From NCBI GenBank assembly GCA_020633975.1, contig JACKCR010000009.1:124001-188000 (forward strand): a stretch of DNA of 64,000 bases, written 5' to 3'. This document shows, piece by piece, positions 54,255 through 63,026 of the stretch. This DNA is from Candidatus Eiseniibacteriota bacterium. GTDB taxonomy: Bacteria > Eisenbacteria > RBG-16-71-46 > CAIMUX01. Position 1 is the stretch's first letter, and each line of letters begins with the position of its first letter. The notes under the pieces are model-generated. The model saw nothing but the letters and a program-made list of their open reading frames with translations, was not told where the DNA came from and did not search any database. The translations under genes and the position numbers were made by a program.

Positions 54255-55817
54255 CTACGTGATGGGCTTTCGAGCGCAGACGAGCCAGCCGTGGACAGAC
54301 TCCCCGACTTCCATCCGCAGCACCTCGGGGAGGACGGTCGGATTCTCGAAGTTGGAGCCACGTAATGCTTTGTGGATATGAGACTTGGCGTGAACGTAGC
54401 GCCCGTGGAACTGGAGCCGATAAGGCGGTTCGTCACCGGAACGGCCCGGCTCGTCTTCGGACGCGGAGTCACGGACGGCATCCAGCGACTCGACCGTGAA
54501 GACGAACCAACCGCCCGGACGCAGCGCGTGCCAGGCAGCCTGGGTCACCTGGGATAGGTCTCCGAAGTAGCAGAGGGTATCGGCCGAAACGACCGCGTCG
54601 TAGGCAACCGGGTGCTCCTCGAGAAAGGCGGTGAGTTCCGCCACCACGAGTTCGTCGTACCCCCGGCCCTCCGCCTTCTTCAGCATGCCCGCCGATAGGT
54701 CGACTCCGACGAGTCGACGGCAGAGCGGGGTCAGATACGGACCGCAGAGCCCCGTCCCGCATCCCGCGTCGAGGATCGTGTCGAGCCTACGAAAGGGCTC
54801 CGCGCTGGTGGCATCGGATGGATCCGGCGCGTCGTCACGGTTCGCCGCGCTGCCACGGTCCGGTGCGTCGGGTCCGTTCCAACCGAGTGAACGCTGCAGC
54901 ATCGCACCGACCTTCTCCGGCGCCTGGTACTGCAGCTCCGCGAGGTGTTCGTCGAAGCTGTCTGCGTGCTCGTCGAAGTGTGTGCTGACGAACTCATCGG
55001 AAGCGCGGACGACAGACTCCGTGATCCCGAACGCGGCAGCCAAGTGCTGGGCCGTGGCGTTGTCAGGATCGTACGCAAGCCACTCTCGGACGGCGGCGCG
55101 AGCGTCGTCTTCCTGGCCCGCTCTCCACAAAGCTTGGCTGAGGTTCTGGTAGTCGCGCGCGGCGTCCGGCTTGAGTTCGATTGCTTTGCGGAAGCAGACG
55201 GCGGCTTGCGCATGGTGTCCCGCTCGACGGAACACGTTTCCGAGGTTCTGGTGCGCGTCGGCGTGATCGGGAGAGATCCGGATCGCGTTCCGGAACGCAT
55301 CCCCGGCCTCGTTCCATCGGCCGGAGCGCTTGTAGAGCGTTCCTAGATTGTTCCACGCATCTGCCGATGCATCGGGCGCGAGCGTGATCGCCTGCTCGAA
55401 CGCAGTGCGCGCCTCGTCCGACCGCCCTCGCTCCATGAGAATCCGGCCGAGGTTGTTGTGCATGTCCGCGTGCTCCGGATGGAGCGCGATTGCGGACTGG
55501 ATCCTCTCGATCGCCTCATCGCTCCGGCCGAGCTGGTGAGTGACGACGCCGAGGAAGTGCAACGCATCTGGCTGGTCGGGTACGGCCTCGAGCACCTTGC
55601 CGTAGATGTACTCCGCCTCGGCGAGTCGCCCTGCGCGGTGATGACGGATGCCCATCTCCACCGCTTCCTGGACGGAGATCTCACGGACCTGCACGGATCC
55701 CGTCGGGTCCTCGTGACGATCGGTCGACCCTTCCGCGTCATCGCCACCATTCGGTGATTCGGTAGGGCGTTCGCGTTCTGGGTCTGTCTCGGGTGTCTGC
55801 TCCGGAGAGTCCGTCAT
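54255..55817 (-). CDS. TPR protein with C-terminal SAM-dependent methyltransferase domain
   Basis: The 520-residue protein has an acidic start, about six TPR units between 45 and 260 (each like HPEHADMHNNLGRILMERGR), a linking region, and a class I methyltransferase domain from about 340. The domain shows LDTILDAGCGTGLCGPYLTP, LVGVDLSAGMLKKAEGRGYD, and YDAVVSADTLCYFGDLSQVT. This matches the COG4976-type TPR-methyltransferases, whose substrates are unknown. GGGAGG 5 bases ahead of the ATG at 55817 fixes the start. Confidence 0.88.
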   Translation of the reverse strand: MTDSPEQTPETDPERERPTESPNGGDDAEGSTDRHEDPTGSVQVREISVQEAVEMGIRHHRAGRLAEAEYIYGKVLEAVPDQPDALHFLGVVTHQLGRSDEAIERIQSAIALHPEHADMHNNLGRILMERGRSDEARTAFEQAITLAPDASADAWNNLGTLYKRSGRWNEAGDAFRNAIRISPDHADAHQNLGNVFRRAGHHAQAAVCFRKAIELKPDAARDYQNLSQALWRAGQEDDARAAVREWLAYDPDNATAQHLAAAFGITESVVRASDEFVSTHFDEHADSFDEHLAELQYQAPEKVGAMLQRSLGWNGPDAPDRGSAANRDDAPDPSDATSAEPFRRLDTILDAGCGTGLCGPYLTPLCRRLVGVDLSAGMLKKAEGRGYDELVVAELTAFLEEHPVAYDAVVSADTLCYFGDLSQVTQAAWHALRPGGWFVFTVESLDAVRDSASEDEPGRSGDEPPYRLQFHGRYVHAKSHIHKALRGSNFENPTVLPEVLRMEVGESVHGWLVCARKPIT

Positions 55818-55911
55818 GTGCGCCTCCCTTTGCGGGAGAGACTAGCACGTCGTCACACGGCCAAAGCCCCGACGACACAATGCGTGTCGTTGCAGAAGCG
55901 GCCTACCGCGG

Positions 55912-56481
55912 TCAGACTTCGCGGAACTGCGTCCAGAGCTTGGTGAACCGCCGCGCATAGACCTTGTCGTACGCGCGCTCGATCTCCGGGAAGTAGCGCT
56001 CGCAGCGTTCCTTCAACTGCACCTGCTCGCGCTCGATTTCCTGCCGCGAGTAGCTCGTCGCGGAGATGAGGTAGCAGATCCGATCCGCGCGACGCTGGAG
56101 TTCCTTCGCCTTCCGCTCGTCATCCAGCTCCCAGGAGAACCGGAGGTCGTACTGATACGGCCAGTCGAACTCGGGAAGCGATCCGGTACTCCTCGCCTCG
56201 AGCTCTGCTCTGAGATCCTGCCACTCGGCGTCCGACAGTTCGATCCCCTTGCGACTCGATGGGTCAGGCGAGGTCCACTCAGGAGCGACCCGCTCTCGAC
56301 TGAGGGGGGTGTCCGATCCTGTCGTCGCGGCAGCGGACGAGTGGTCGTGGCCGTGTCCGCCCGTTGGGTCTTCCGTCGGCTTTCCGACGATCGCGCCACA
56401 TCGGCACCAGAAGGGGATGCCGAACTCGAACAGGTAGAGCGGATAGGGTTCTGTGCAGACTGGGCAAGTGATGATGCGCAT
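55912..56481 (-). CDS. small zinc-finger protein of unknown function
   Basis: The product of 189 residues begins MRIITCPVCTEPYPLYLFEF and then GIPFWCRCGAIVG. So it has two Cys pairs that could bind zinc, like a ribbon over a pyruvate-type surface loop. After a variable linker the last 100 residues are helical and charged (QRRADRICYLISATSYSRQE, RYFPEIERAYDKVYARRFTK) and may be coiled-coil. I do not know the family. The ATG at 56481 has AGGA 5 bases ahead, which beats the longer frame from 56628. Confidence 0.6.
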   Translation of the reverse strand: MRIITCPVCTEPYPLYLFEFGIPFWCRCGAIVGKPTEDPTGGHGHDHSSAAATTGSDTPLSRERVAPEWTSPDPSSRKGIELSDAEWQDLRAELEARSTGSLPEFDWPYQYDLRFSWELDDERKAKELQRRADRICYLISATSYSRQEIEREQVQLKERCERYFPEIERAYDKVYARRFTKLWTQFREV

Positions 56482-56670
56482 TCGCGTCCTACTCCCTTCG
56501 AAGCGCCTCGTGCTGGCCGGCCTTCCTGGCGCGTGCCTGCTAGGGTTTTCGGACGGAAGTCGTCGGACTGAACCCGGTCGGTCTCTCTTTTTGAGGGTTG
56601 TGGATCGGAAAATGTTCCGAAGCGGCAAGTGGGGACCGGCAACCGAATGTCAGTGCTGCATTTGCGAGGA

Positions 56671-56706
56671 AATGCCTTCCCTTTCGGGCCGTAGGGGCAA
56701 GGCATT
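56671..56706. terminator. hairpin past the subtilase gene
   Basis: AATGCCTT at 56671-56678 pairs with AAGGCATT at 56699-56706, with further CCC/GGG pairing inside. It lies about 50 bases past the minus-strand subtilase stop and may end that operon's transcript; no T-run is present. Confidence 0.45.
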
Positions 56707-56752
56707 GCCAACAGACGACTTAGCGGGGCAGGTACATTTTCCGATCCACTGC

Positions 56753-58321
56753 CTACCGGAGACGAAGGAGTTTGGCGGAGCCTGGGCCGGACATCTCGCG
56801 GACGAAGTAGACGCCAGCGGGGAGCAGCCGACTCGCGTCATCCCGACCATCCCAGTCAGCCGTCCAGACACCCGCTTCACCTCGCGCGGCGGCAAGGCTC
56901 CGCACCGATCGGCCCATCGCGTCGGTGACGACCAGGACAGGCGATGTCGACGACCGCTCTGCGGCCCAGTCGCCCACAGGCGTCGACCATTGGACGGTGA
57001 TGACCGCGTCGCGTCCGAGCGCTGACGGGTTCGGGGCGATCGAGATGGTGGTGGGGAGCGGGGAGGGAACTGAAGGCTCCACATCGGAGGCCTGCGGTTG
57101 GATCACGTTCCACGTTTCCAAGCCATCGACCCGACCCGTGCCGAGGAGTCCGTAGTAGGGGGCGTTCCCGGGTAGTTGGTAGATGTCGGCGACGCCATCC
57201 TGGATCAGCGAATCGGTCACTGCTTTCGGCAGGGTCGGTGTCGCTCCGATGATGACCGCGGCTTGGCCGGAGACGAACGGTGCGGCGAACGAGGAGCCGG
57301 CGCCGAGGGCCCAGCCGTTGTCCAAGAACGGCGCGCGGATTCCGACGCCCGGGGCGGAAAGGCTGATCGTCGAGTGGAAGCTCGCGAAGTCCGCTTTGAC
57401 GTCCAGAGTGTCGAGCGCAGCCACTCCGTGAACTCCTGGAAGAGAGGCGGGGAAGAAGGGTGGTTGCTCGATTCCCTGGTTTCCTCCTGCGGCCACGACT
57501 ACGACGCCTGCGTCGATCGCGTAGCCGACACCACGGCCGAGTGCCTCGCACGGAGTCGTCAGCCCGAGGCTCAGGTTGATGACGTCGGCGCCCTGAGCGA
57601 TGGCGTACTGGATGCCCTTGACGACGTCGAAGGTTCGGCCGACTCCCTCGTCGTCCACGACGCGAACGGGCAGGATGCGCGCGCCGGGCGCCGCGAGGTG
57701 AGCGATTCCCGCGACCATCGTTCCGTGGCCTGCGCCCTCGTCTACCATCGAGTCGTTGTCATCGTCGATCCCGTTTCCGGTATCCGACGGGTCGTTGTCT
57801 TCGTCCACGAAGTCGTAGCCGGGGAGCACGCGACCGAGGAGGGCGGGGTGTGTGCCGTTCACACCGGTATCCAGGACCGCGATGATCGTCCCCGATCCGG
57901 TGGCGTGCTGGTGCAGCTCGTTCAGGTGGATCCGGGAATAGACGTCTTGGTCCTCGTAGTCCTCGATGGTGCCGCCGACGAGACCGACGACCATGGCGCG
58001 AAGGGCTTCGGGCGTGGTGTTGAGGTAGGACGGCTCGGCCCACACGATGCGCGGGTCTAGTGCCATCTCGTCGATGAGCAGCCAGACGTTGCCGGTGTTC
58101 ACGGCGAGGAGGTGGAGTGGTTCGGCCGCATCCTCGGAGGTAGTGCCGTAGTCGTTGTTGATGTCCTCGATGAGAACGCCGGGCGCGAGTTCACACTGGA
58201 TGTGGTCGTCTTCGTAGTCGAGGAATGCGCTCGCCGTGGTCGGGAACTCGAGCCACGCGACGATCGCCAGCAGAATCGTGAGCGCGACGACACGCGCAAC
58301 TCTCGGAGGCCTGGTCATCAT
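56753..58321 (-). CDS. secreted subtilisin-like (S8) serine protease with FlgD-like C-terminus
   Basis: The 522-residue protein has a signal peptide (VARVVALTILLAIVAWLEF, cleavage near TASA) and a fervidolysin-type propeptide (about 35-110, ending DPRIVWAEPSYLN). The S8 domain has a full triad: D151 in AVLDTGV, H199 in GHGTMVAG and S344 in GSSFAAP, plus oxyanion N281 in AAGGNQG. The insert around 172-195 (EDNDPSDTGNGIDDDNDS) is acidic and may bind calcium. The last 85 residues resemble the FlgD-like / type IX-style sorting domain (SIAPNPSALG, GVWTADWDGRDDASRLLPAG, VYFVREM). The ATG at 58321 overlaps the TPR-CHAT stop (ATGA), so both proteases are made from one message. Confidence 0.93.
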   Translation of the reverse strand: MMTRPPRVARVVALTILLAIVAWLEFPTTASAFLDYEDDHIQCELAPGVLIEDINNDYGTTSEDAAEPLHLLAVNTGNVWLLIDEMALDPRIVWAEPSYLNTTPEALRAMVVGLVGGTIEDYEDQDVYSRIHLNELHQHATGSGTIIAVLDTGVNGTHPALLGRVLPGYDFVDEDNDPSDTGNGIDDDNDSMVDEGAGHGTMVAGIAHLAAPGARILPVRVVDDEGVGRTFDVVKGIQYAIAQGADVINLSLGLTTPCEALGRGVGYAIDAGVVVVAAGGNQGIEQPPFFPASLPGVHGVAALDTLDVKADFASFHSTISLSAPGVGIRAPFLDNGWALGAGSSFAAPFVSGQAAVIIGATPTLPKAVTDSLIQDGVADIYQLPGNAPYYGLLGTGRVDGLETWNVIQPQASDVEPSVPSPLPTTISIAPNPSALGRDAVITVQWSTPVGDWAAERSSTSPVLVVTDAMGRSVRSLAAARGEAGVWTADWDGRDDASRLLPAGVYFVREMSGPGSAKLLRLR

Positions 58322-61300
58322 TGGTCGACTCCTCCCAAAACTGCGAACGAGGCCCAGTGCCAAGGATGTGGGCGTGTCCGCATGAGTCGGCGCATGGCTG
58401 CTCCCAACGCTTCTGGAGCAGTCAGACCCGATGTTAGCTCTTCATAGAAGCAGTCCATGAGCTCCACGGTCGGCTCGTCCTGGATCGGCCAGAGCGAGGC
58501 GATGACGGTAGAGGCTCCTGCTTGGAGGAACCCTCGTGCGAGGCCGATCCACTCGTCCCCGGCCGGCGCAGAACCGCGGGCCGAGGAGCAGGCCGTGAGG
58601 ACCACTGTCGATGAAGGCAGTTGCAAGTGTAACAGGTCGTGCACGTAGAGCGGCCCGTCGGCGAGCTCGATGAACGAATAAGCCGGGTTGTCGCGGCGCA
58701 GGGAGCCGTGGGCTGCCAGGTGGACGATTCCGGCCCCGGGCGTGTGGTTGAATATGTCCGATCGATCCGGATTGAGGTGGGCCATCGTCTTCGGCACCCG
58801 AAGGTGCCGAACCACATGCTGGACTTCGGTTTCGACCGCAGGCAGTTGGGAGGAAAGGACACCGGCCACGAACGCCGACCGTACCTCCCGGACCGGTACG
58901 GCCCGAGGGAGCTGCCCGAAGACGCGAGCGCTCGGGGAGACTGCGATATCCTGGGACTCGATCAGGTACCCGTCGGGGCCTCGGAGCGCGTGCAACGGGA
59001 CCCGGTGGACCGGGCCATGGGGCGAGACGATCCAGCCGCGCACCTCGGGAAGTCCCAGTCGAACGATCGGTTCCCAGAGGAGCGAGTAGAGCTCGGAGAG
59101 GATCGCATCGGTCGAACGGCCGAGGAGCATCATGGGATCGATCGTCTTGGGCTGGCCGATTCCGTTCGTGGCCGACCCAGTCTGAGATACCGACGCTGCC
59201 GCTGTGGCCGCACTGGTAGTGGTGGCCGTGGGCTCGGACAGGGCGACGGCGGTGGACGCGCCCCGGCTGCGAAGACTGGTCATCGCCGCGGCGCCCCACT
59301 GGAAGTCGAGACGGTCGCACAGTGCGCGGACCCGCGTGCCGACGTCGTCCGCTAGACGGCACCAGCTGGTACCGGCAGCGGTGACGATCACAGCGAGCGC
59401 GAAGCTCGGGCCGACGTGATAGCTCACCCATCCCCAGCCGTCCGGAAGCCGACCACGTACGAGTTCGAGCGGGGATGGTTCCGCGTGCGCATCCGGCCCC
59501 TGCGCAGCCGCGCGTTCGGCGCGTCGGCCGGGAAGTCGCTCCTCGAAGCGACGAAGGAGTCGGCTGTAGGCCACCTCTGCTTCCGCGAGACGGCCACGAA
59601 GCGTCTCTGCCTGCGTTCGCTCACCGACCGTACCGAGCTCGAGTCGCGACAGTCGCGTGTGGAGCCAGGAGAGGCGGTGCCTGGCGCGCTCGAGTTCCTC
59701 GTCTCCTTCTGGAGACTTCGCTTCTGCGCGGGAGGCGTTTCCGTCGGCGGTGAGGTACTGATTCGGATTCCGGAGTCTGTCCCAGAGGCTCTGCGCCCGG
59801 CTTCGCTCCATCGCGTCGAAGAGTCGATCGACCGACGGAGTGCGCCTGGTGAGTTCGAGACCGATGAGTCGGTCGTAGAGGTGCGTCTTGTCTTGGAGGA
59901 ACGAGAGTTTCGAGTCCTCCGTGGGGATGCGCACACGGAGGTCTTCCAGACACGCCAAGGCTTCGCGATACGCGCGTTCTGCGTCCGCCTTCTTGCCGCT
60001 CTCGTCGAGAACTTCACCCAACATCTCGAGCAGGCGATAGCTCTGGAGCGGATAGAGGTTGCGCGGCAACTTCTCGAGCATGCGCCGGAGCATGCCGGCC
60101 GGGCTCTTCGCGCGACGGCGTTTCACCCGAAGCCGGGCGAGCAGAACGGACGACGCGGCTTCCCACCTGGGAAGGCCGAGCTTTCGGAAGCGACGGATCG
60201 CTTCGGTGACGTGCTGCTCGGACTCGCTGTAGCGCTGCCTCAGGAAGAGTGCCTCGGCCCAGATGAGCCGGATGTAGGCCGAGCGGGCTGCGTTCTCGTC
60301 CTTGTCGAACAGCCTACGCGCACGGCGGATCTGCCGCAGCGCGGGACGGATCTCTCCCATCGCGAGCGCCGTGATCGCCGTCTGACACTGGGCGAGGGCT
60401 TCGTCGTAGGTGAGTCCGATCCCGGCGAAAACCTCTGCCGCTTCGGACGCGAGCTCGTTCGCCTCTCGGTGGAGGTTCAGCTGGTAATAGACCTCCGCTC
60501 GGTTGAGCAGGCACGCGCCGAGGAACGCTGGGTGGTCCGTCTTTCGGAAGTAGTCCGTTGCTTGCGTCAGGCGTTGGAGGGCGCGATCGAACTCGCTTCG
60601 TAGGCAGTGGACGTCACCCGCATTCATCCGAATCTGTGCGAGCAGGAGTTCGAGCTCGCGCTCCGTGCACTCGGACTCGAGTTCCTCGTAGAGTTCGAGC
60701 GCCTCTTCATCACGATCGACATGACCGAGGACGACCGCGCGGTTGACCTCGACGGACAAGACGGTTTCGTCACGTTCCGCGATCCGGTCGAGGATGGCGA
60801 GGCCCTTGTCGTATGCCTCGAGCGCTTCGTTGTAGCGATCCCGTTGGAAACGGGCGTTGCCGAGGTTGATCCCCAGCTTCGCGAGGTAGAGGTCGTCGCC
60901 TGCGTCTTCGAGCAGACTTCGCGCTTCGGCCGCGAGCTCTTCGACGAGGTCGTGCCGTCCGAGAAGTGTGGCGACGTGGATCCGCCCGACCAGGAGCTGT
61001 CCCAGTGCGGCCGATTCCTTCGCCGTCCGCCAGGCAGCCGTAGCGAGGGCGTACTCGTCCTCGGCTTCGTTCATCCGTCCGGAGTAGAGGAGTGCTTCGG
61101 CGAGGATCCTGTGTCCCCAACCGATGGCGCGAGGCTCATCGATGAGGTCGGCAAGCTCGACGGCGCGACGCCCGATGTTGCGGGCCTCGCGTGCGTCGGT
61201 GCTGTAGTACCGGAGGGCTTCGTCTCTCAGGTCGCGCACCCATCGCCACGCTTCACCGGGAAGACCGTCAGTGACGAGGCGGGCAAGCTCCGCCGAGGGG

Positions 61301-61341
61301 ACCTGTCGGATCCGCGCGATGTCGAGAGGCGCGGCGGTCAC
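58318..61341 (-). CDS. TPR-CHAT caspase-like protease
   Basis: The 1007-residue protein has about 560 residues of TPR repeats (such as FQRDRYNEALEAYDKGLAIL), a coiled-coil stretch (about 560-620, RLSWLHTRLSRLELGTVGER) and a CHAT domain from about 660. The caspase-clan dyad is visible: H878 in VHLAAHGSL and C918 in VVLTACSSARG, spaced as in other CHAT proteases. The domain ends ALGAAMRRLMRTRPHPWHWA. No signal peptide is seen, so it is cytoplasmic. Known TPR-CHAT proteins include the Craspase protease and bacterial regulated-death proteases; here no CRISPR gene is nearby. The start is a GTG at 61341, 3 bases after the previous stop. A low-complexity Ala/Thr/Ser stretch (about 700-730) interrupts the CHAT region. 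Confidence 0.93.
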   Translation of the reverse strand: MTAAPLDIARIRQVPSAELARLVTDGLPGEAWRWVRDLRDEALRYYSTDAREARNIGRRAVELADLIDEPRAIGWGHRILAEALLYSGRMNEAEDEYALATAAWRTAKESAALGQLLVGRIHVATLLGRHDLVEELAAEARSLLEDAGDDLYLAKLGINLGNARFQRDRYNEALEAYDKGLAILDRIAERDETVLSVEVNRAVVLGHVDRDEEALELYEELESECTERELELLLAQIRMNAGDVHCLRSEFDRALQRLTQATDYFRKTDHPAFLGACLLNRAEVYYQLNLHREANELASEAAEVFAGIGLTYDEALAQCQTAITALAMGEIRPALRQIRRARRLFDKDENAARSAYIRLIWAEALFLRQRYSESEQHVTEAIRRFRKLGLPRWEAASSVLLARLRVKRRRAKSPAGMLRRMLEKLPRNLYPLQSYRLLEMLGEVLDESGKKADAERAYREALACLEDLRVRIPTEDSKLSFLQDKTHLYDRLIGLELTRRTPSVDRLFDAMERSRAQSLWDRLRNPNQYLTADGNASRAEAKSPEGDEELERARHRLSWLHTRLSRLELGTVGERTQAETLRGRLAEAEVAYSRLLRRFEERLPGRRAERAAAQGPDAHAEPSPLELVRGRLPDGWGWVSYHVGPSFALAVIVTAAGTSWCRLADDVGTRVRALCDRLDFQWGAAAMTSLRSRGASTAVALSEPTATTTSAATAAASVSQTGSATNGIGQPKTIDPMMLLGRSTDAILSELYSLLWEPIVRLGLPEVRGWIVSPHGPVHRVPLHALRGPDGYLIESQDIAVSPSARVFGQLPRAVPVREVRSAFVAGVLSSQLPAVETEVQHVVRHLRVPKTMAHLNPDRSDIFNHTPGAGIVHLAAHGSLRRDNPAYSFIELADGPLYVHDLLHLQLPSSTVVLTACSSARGSAPAGDEWIGLARGFLQAGASTVIASLWPIQDEPTVELMDCFYEELTSGLTAPEALGAAMRRLMRTRPHPWHWASFAVLGGVDQ

Positions 61342-61344
61342 CCG

Positions 61345-62016
61345 CTACCCCTCTTCGTGCGAGGGAATCCGGAAGGGTACGAGCCTCAGGGAATCCTTCC
61401 CCATGTCCAGCTCGATCCGAATCTCACCGTCTTCGACATCCGTGAAGTGGAACTGGGCACCTGGGTCGAGATGCGTGGACGTCGTGCCTCGCTCCGTGGT
61501 GGCGCGGGCTTCGATCTCGGCGTCGAGCAGATCCAGGTGGAGCGGGACGAACTGCCCCATGACGGAGTGTCCCCGCTCGCTGCGATCGATCTGGAGGTGA
61601 ACGTCACCGAGCTCGGAAGAGAAGTGGAGTTGCCGAGGCTGGAACGCCGCAGAACCACGAATGCCCTGCATGGCGGCTCCGGCGAACGTATCGCCGACGA
61701 GCTGGGCCTCGATGATCCGGACCGCGTCCCGGAGGGCGTCCTTCGCACGCTCCAGCAGGCTCGGAGCCGGAGCGAGACCACGCTCGAGTTCCATGATCCG
61801 GGCGACGGCGGCGTCGATCCAAGGACGGGGTGTCGCAACCTCGGCTACGTCCTGGATCTGAGCCAGGAGGGAACGAACCTGGTTCAGGGCAACGGGATCG
61901 TCCGCCAACTCTTCGCGTAGGGAGTTCAGGACGTCGCGGAGGTCCTGCTCGCTACCGGTACGGGCCGCGCGTGCTAGGGCGGCTGCAAAGATCTTGTCGG
62001 CGTCGTTCGTGGTCAT
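61345..62016 (-). CDS. companion protein of the sigma-CHAT operon
   Basis: The 223-residue protein has a helical N-terminal half (IFAAALARAARTGSEQDLRD, QVRSLLAQIQDVAEVATPRP) and a beta-rich C-terminal half (GSAAFQPRQLHFSSELGDVH, SVMGQFVPLHLDLLDAEIEA). The pattern of an A-G-I-R-G-like hinge followed by R-x-L-x-F and repeated short strands recalls the regulatory-like proteins that sit next to sigma factors and CHAT genes in several phyla; that comparison is from memory. No transmembrane helix or zinc motif is seen, so it is not a standard anti-sigma factor. GGAG 7 bases before the ATG at 62016 sets the start. The next gene begins 3 bases after its stop. Confidence 0.65.
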   Translation of the reverse strand: MTTNDADKIFAAALARAARTGSEQDLRDVLNSLREELADDPVALNQVRSLLAQIQDVAEVATPRPWIDAAVARIMELERGLAPAPSLLERAKDALRDAVRIIEAQLVGDTFAGAAMQGIRGSAAFQPRQLHFSSELGDVHLQIDRSERGHSVMGQFVPLHLDLLDAEIEARATTERGTTSTHLDPGAQFHFTDVEDGEIRIELDMGKDSLRLVPFRIPSHEEG

Positions 62017-62176
62017 GGCACATCTCCGTGATCCTGCAAACAACCGTTCGGCATGGCGCCTGGTCTGCCACTGCAGGGGGCCCCGAATTCGATCAGTTGT
62101 CGCTCCGGACGCCGTCCTGATACGCACGGGTTCGGATTGGCGTGCCACTCGGCGGCTCTCCGCGGGATAGCCCCCA

Positions 62177-62809
62177 TCACTCGCCGCCCTCCCATCCACC
62201 TTCCTCGAGGAAGGTGCGGAGCTTGTCGAGACATCTGGCGCGGGTCGGCCCGATGCTTCCGATCGGAATCCCGTCGCGGCGCGAGATGGTTTCATAGTCC
62301 GGCGGAGGATCCTCGAAGAAGAGCGAGTGCAACAGCACACGGCACCGACCGGTCAGGTGTTCGACGGCCTCCCGCACCTGTTGGATTTCGATGAGCCGAC
62401 TGCGCTCCGAATCCGGGAGCTCGAGATCTGCGACGTGCGTCTCGAGGTCCACATCCGGTACGGTGAGATCACGAGTTCGCACCCGGATCCTGTTGATCGC
62501 CTGACGATGCGCGATTCCCACGATCCAGGAGACGAGCCGCTCGGGCTCGCGGAGTTTCGGGAGCTGTTGGTGGATCGCGACGATCGAGGACTGAAACGCC
62601 TCTTCGACGTCTTCCTCCGGCAGCTGCACACGCAGGATCGTGGCGTAGATCAGATTGGCGTAACGCTCGACGAACTCCGACCACGCGGCCTCCTCGTGCG
62701 CGAGACAACGGGCCACGAGTAGCTCGGGTCTTGGATTCTGCACGCTCCCTGGGTTCGTGGACTTGGATTCTGCACGACGGGAGCCGATCGAACGCGGGCG
62801 TCGAGGCAT
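62177..62809 (-). CDS. ECF-type RNA polymerase sigma factor
   Basis: The 210-residue protein has a region 2 (WSEFVERYANLIYATILRVQ, DVEEAFQSSIVAIHQQLPKL, SWIVGIAHRQAINRIRVRTR) and region 4 (REAVEHLTGRCRVLLHSLFF, DYETISRRDGIPIGSIGPTR). Together these mark a small group IV sigma-70 factor. A basic tail of about 25 residues opens the protein. Downstream on the same strand, after a 160-base gap, come the companion, TPR-CHAT and subtilase genes, so it most likely drives them and perhaps itself. No zinc-containing anti-sigma gene is beside it. The rpoN gene is divergent across 217 bases. Confidence 0.9.
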   Translation of the reverse strand: MPRRPRSIGSRRAESKSTNPGSVQNPRPELLVARCLAHEEAAWSEFVERYANLIYATILRVQLPEEDVEEAFQSSIVAIHQQLPKLREPERLVSWIVGIAHRQAINRIRVRTRDLTVPDVDLETHVADLELPDSERSRLIEIQQVREAVEHLTGRCRVLLHSLFFEDPPPDYETISRRDGIPIGSIGPTRARCLDKLRTFLEEGGWEGGE

Positions 62810-63026
62810 GACGAAGAGAGTAGCACAGCGAGAGGCGTGTTGACTGTTCAGGAGACGCCCGGTCGGGCCGCAAATTGATTTGGGGCTGGCTTCGGGCGCA
62901 GCGTATATTCCGAATGACCAGCCCGAACATTCGTGAGGGGTCCGCGGAGAGGGGTATCTCCCTCCTTCGGACGCGGCAGACGACGGCTCGGGCTCAACGG
63001 GCTAGAAGGGACCTCTAGGAATGGTG
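62810..63026. promoter_or_regulatory. divergent promoter region of sigma factor and rpoN
   Basis: No gene is seen. For rpoN a loose match to sigma-70 boxes is TTGGGG at 62880-62885 with TATATT at 62904-62909 (18-base spacer). I could not find a clear ECF-type AAC/CGT pair for the minus-strand sigma gene. Confidence 0.3.

Noticed and set aside
60607-61920. 437-codon open frame antisense to TPR-CHAT and companion genes
   Set aside because: It crosses two real genes and encodes no recognisable domain.
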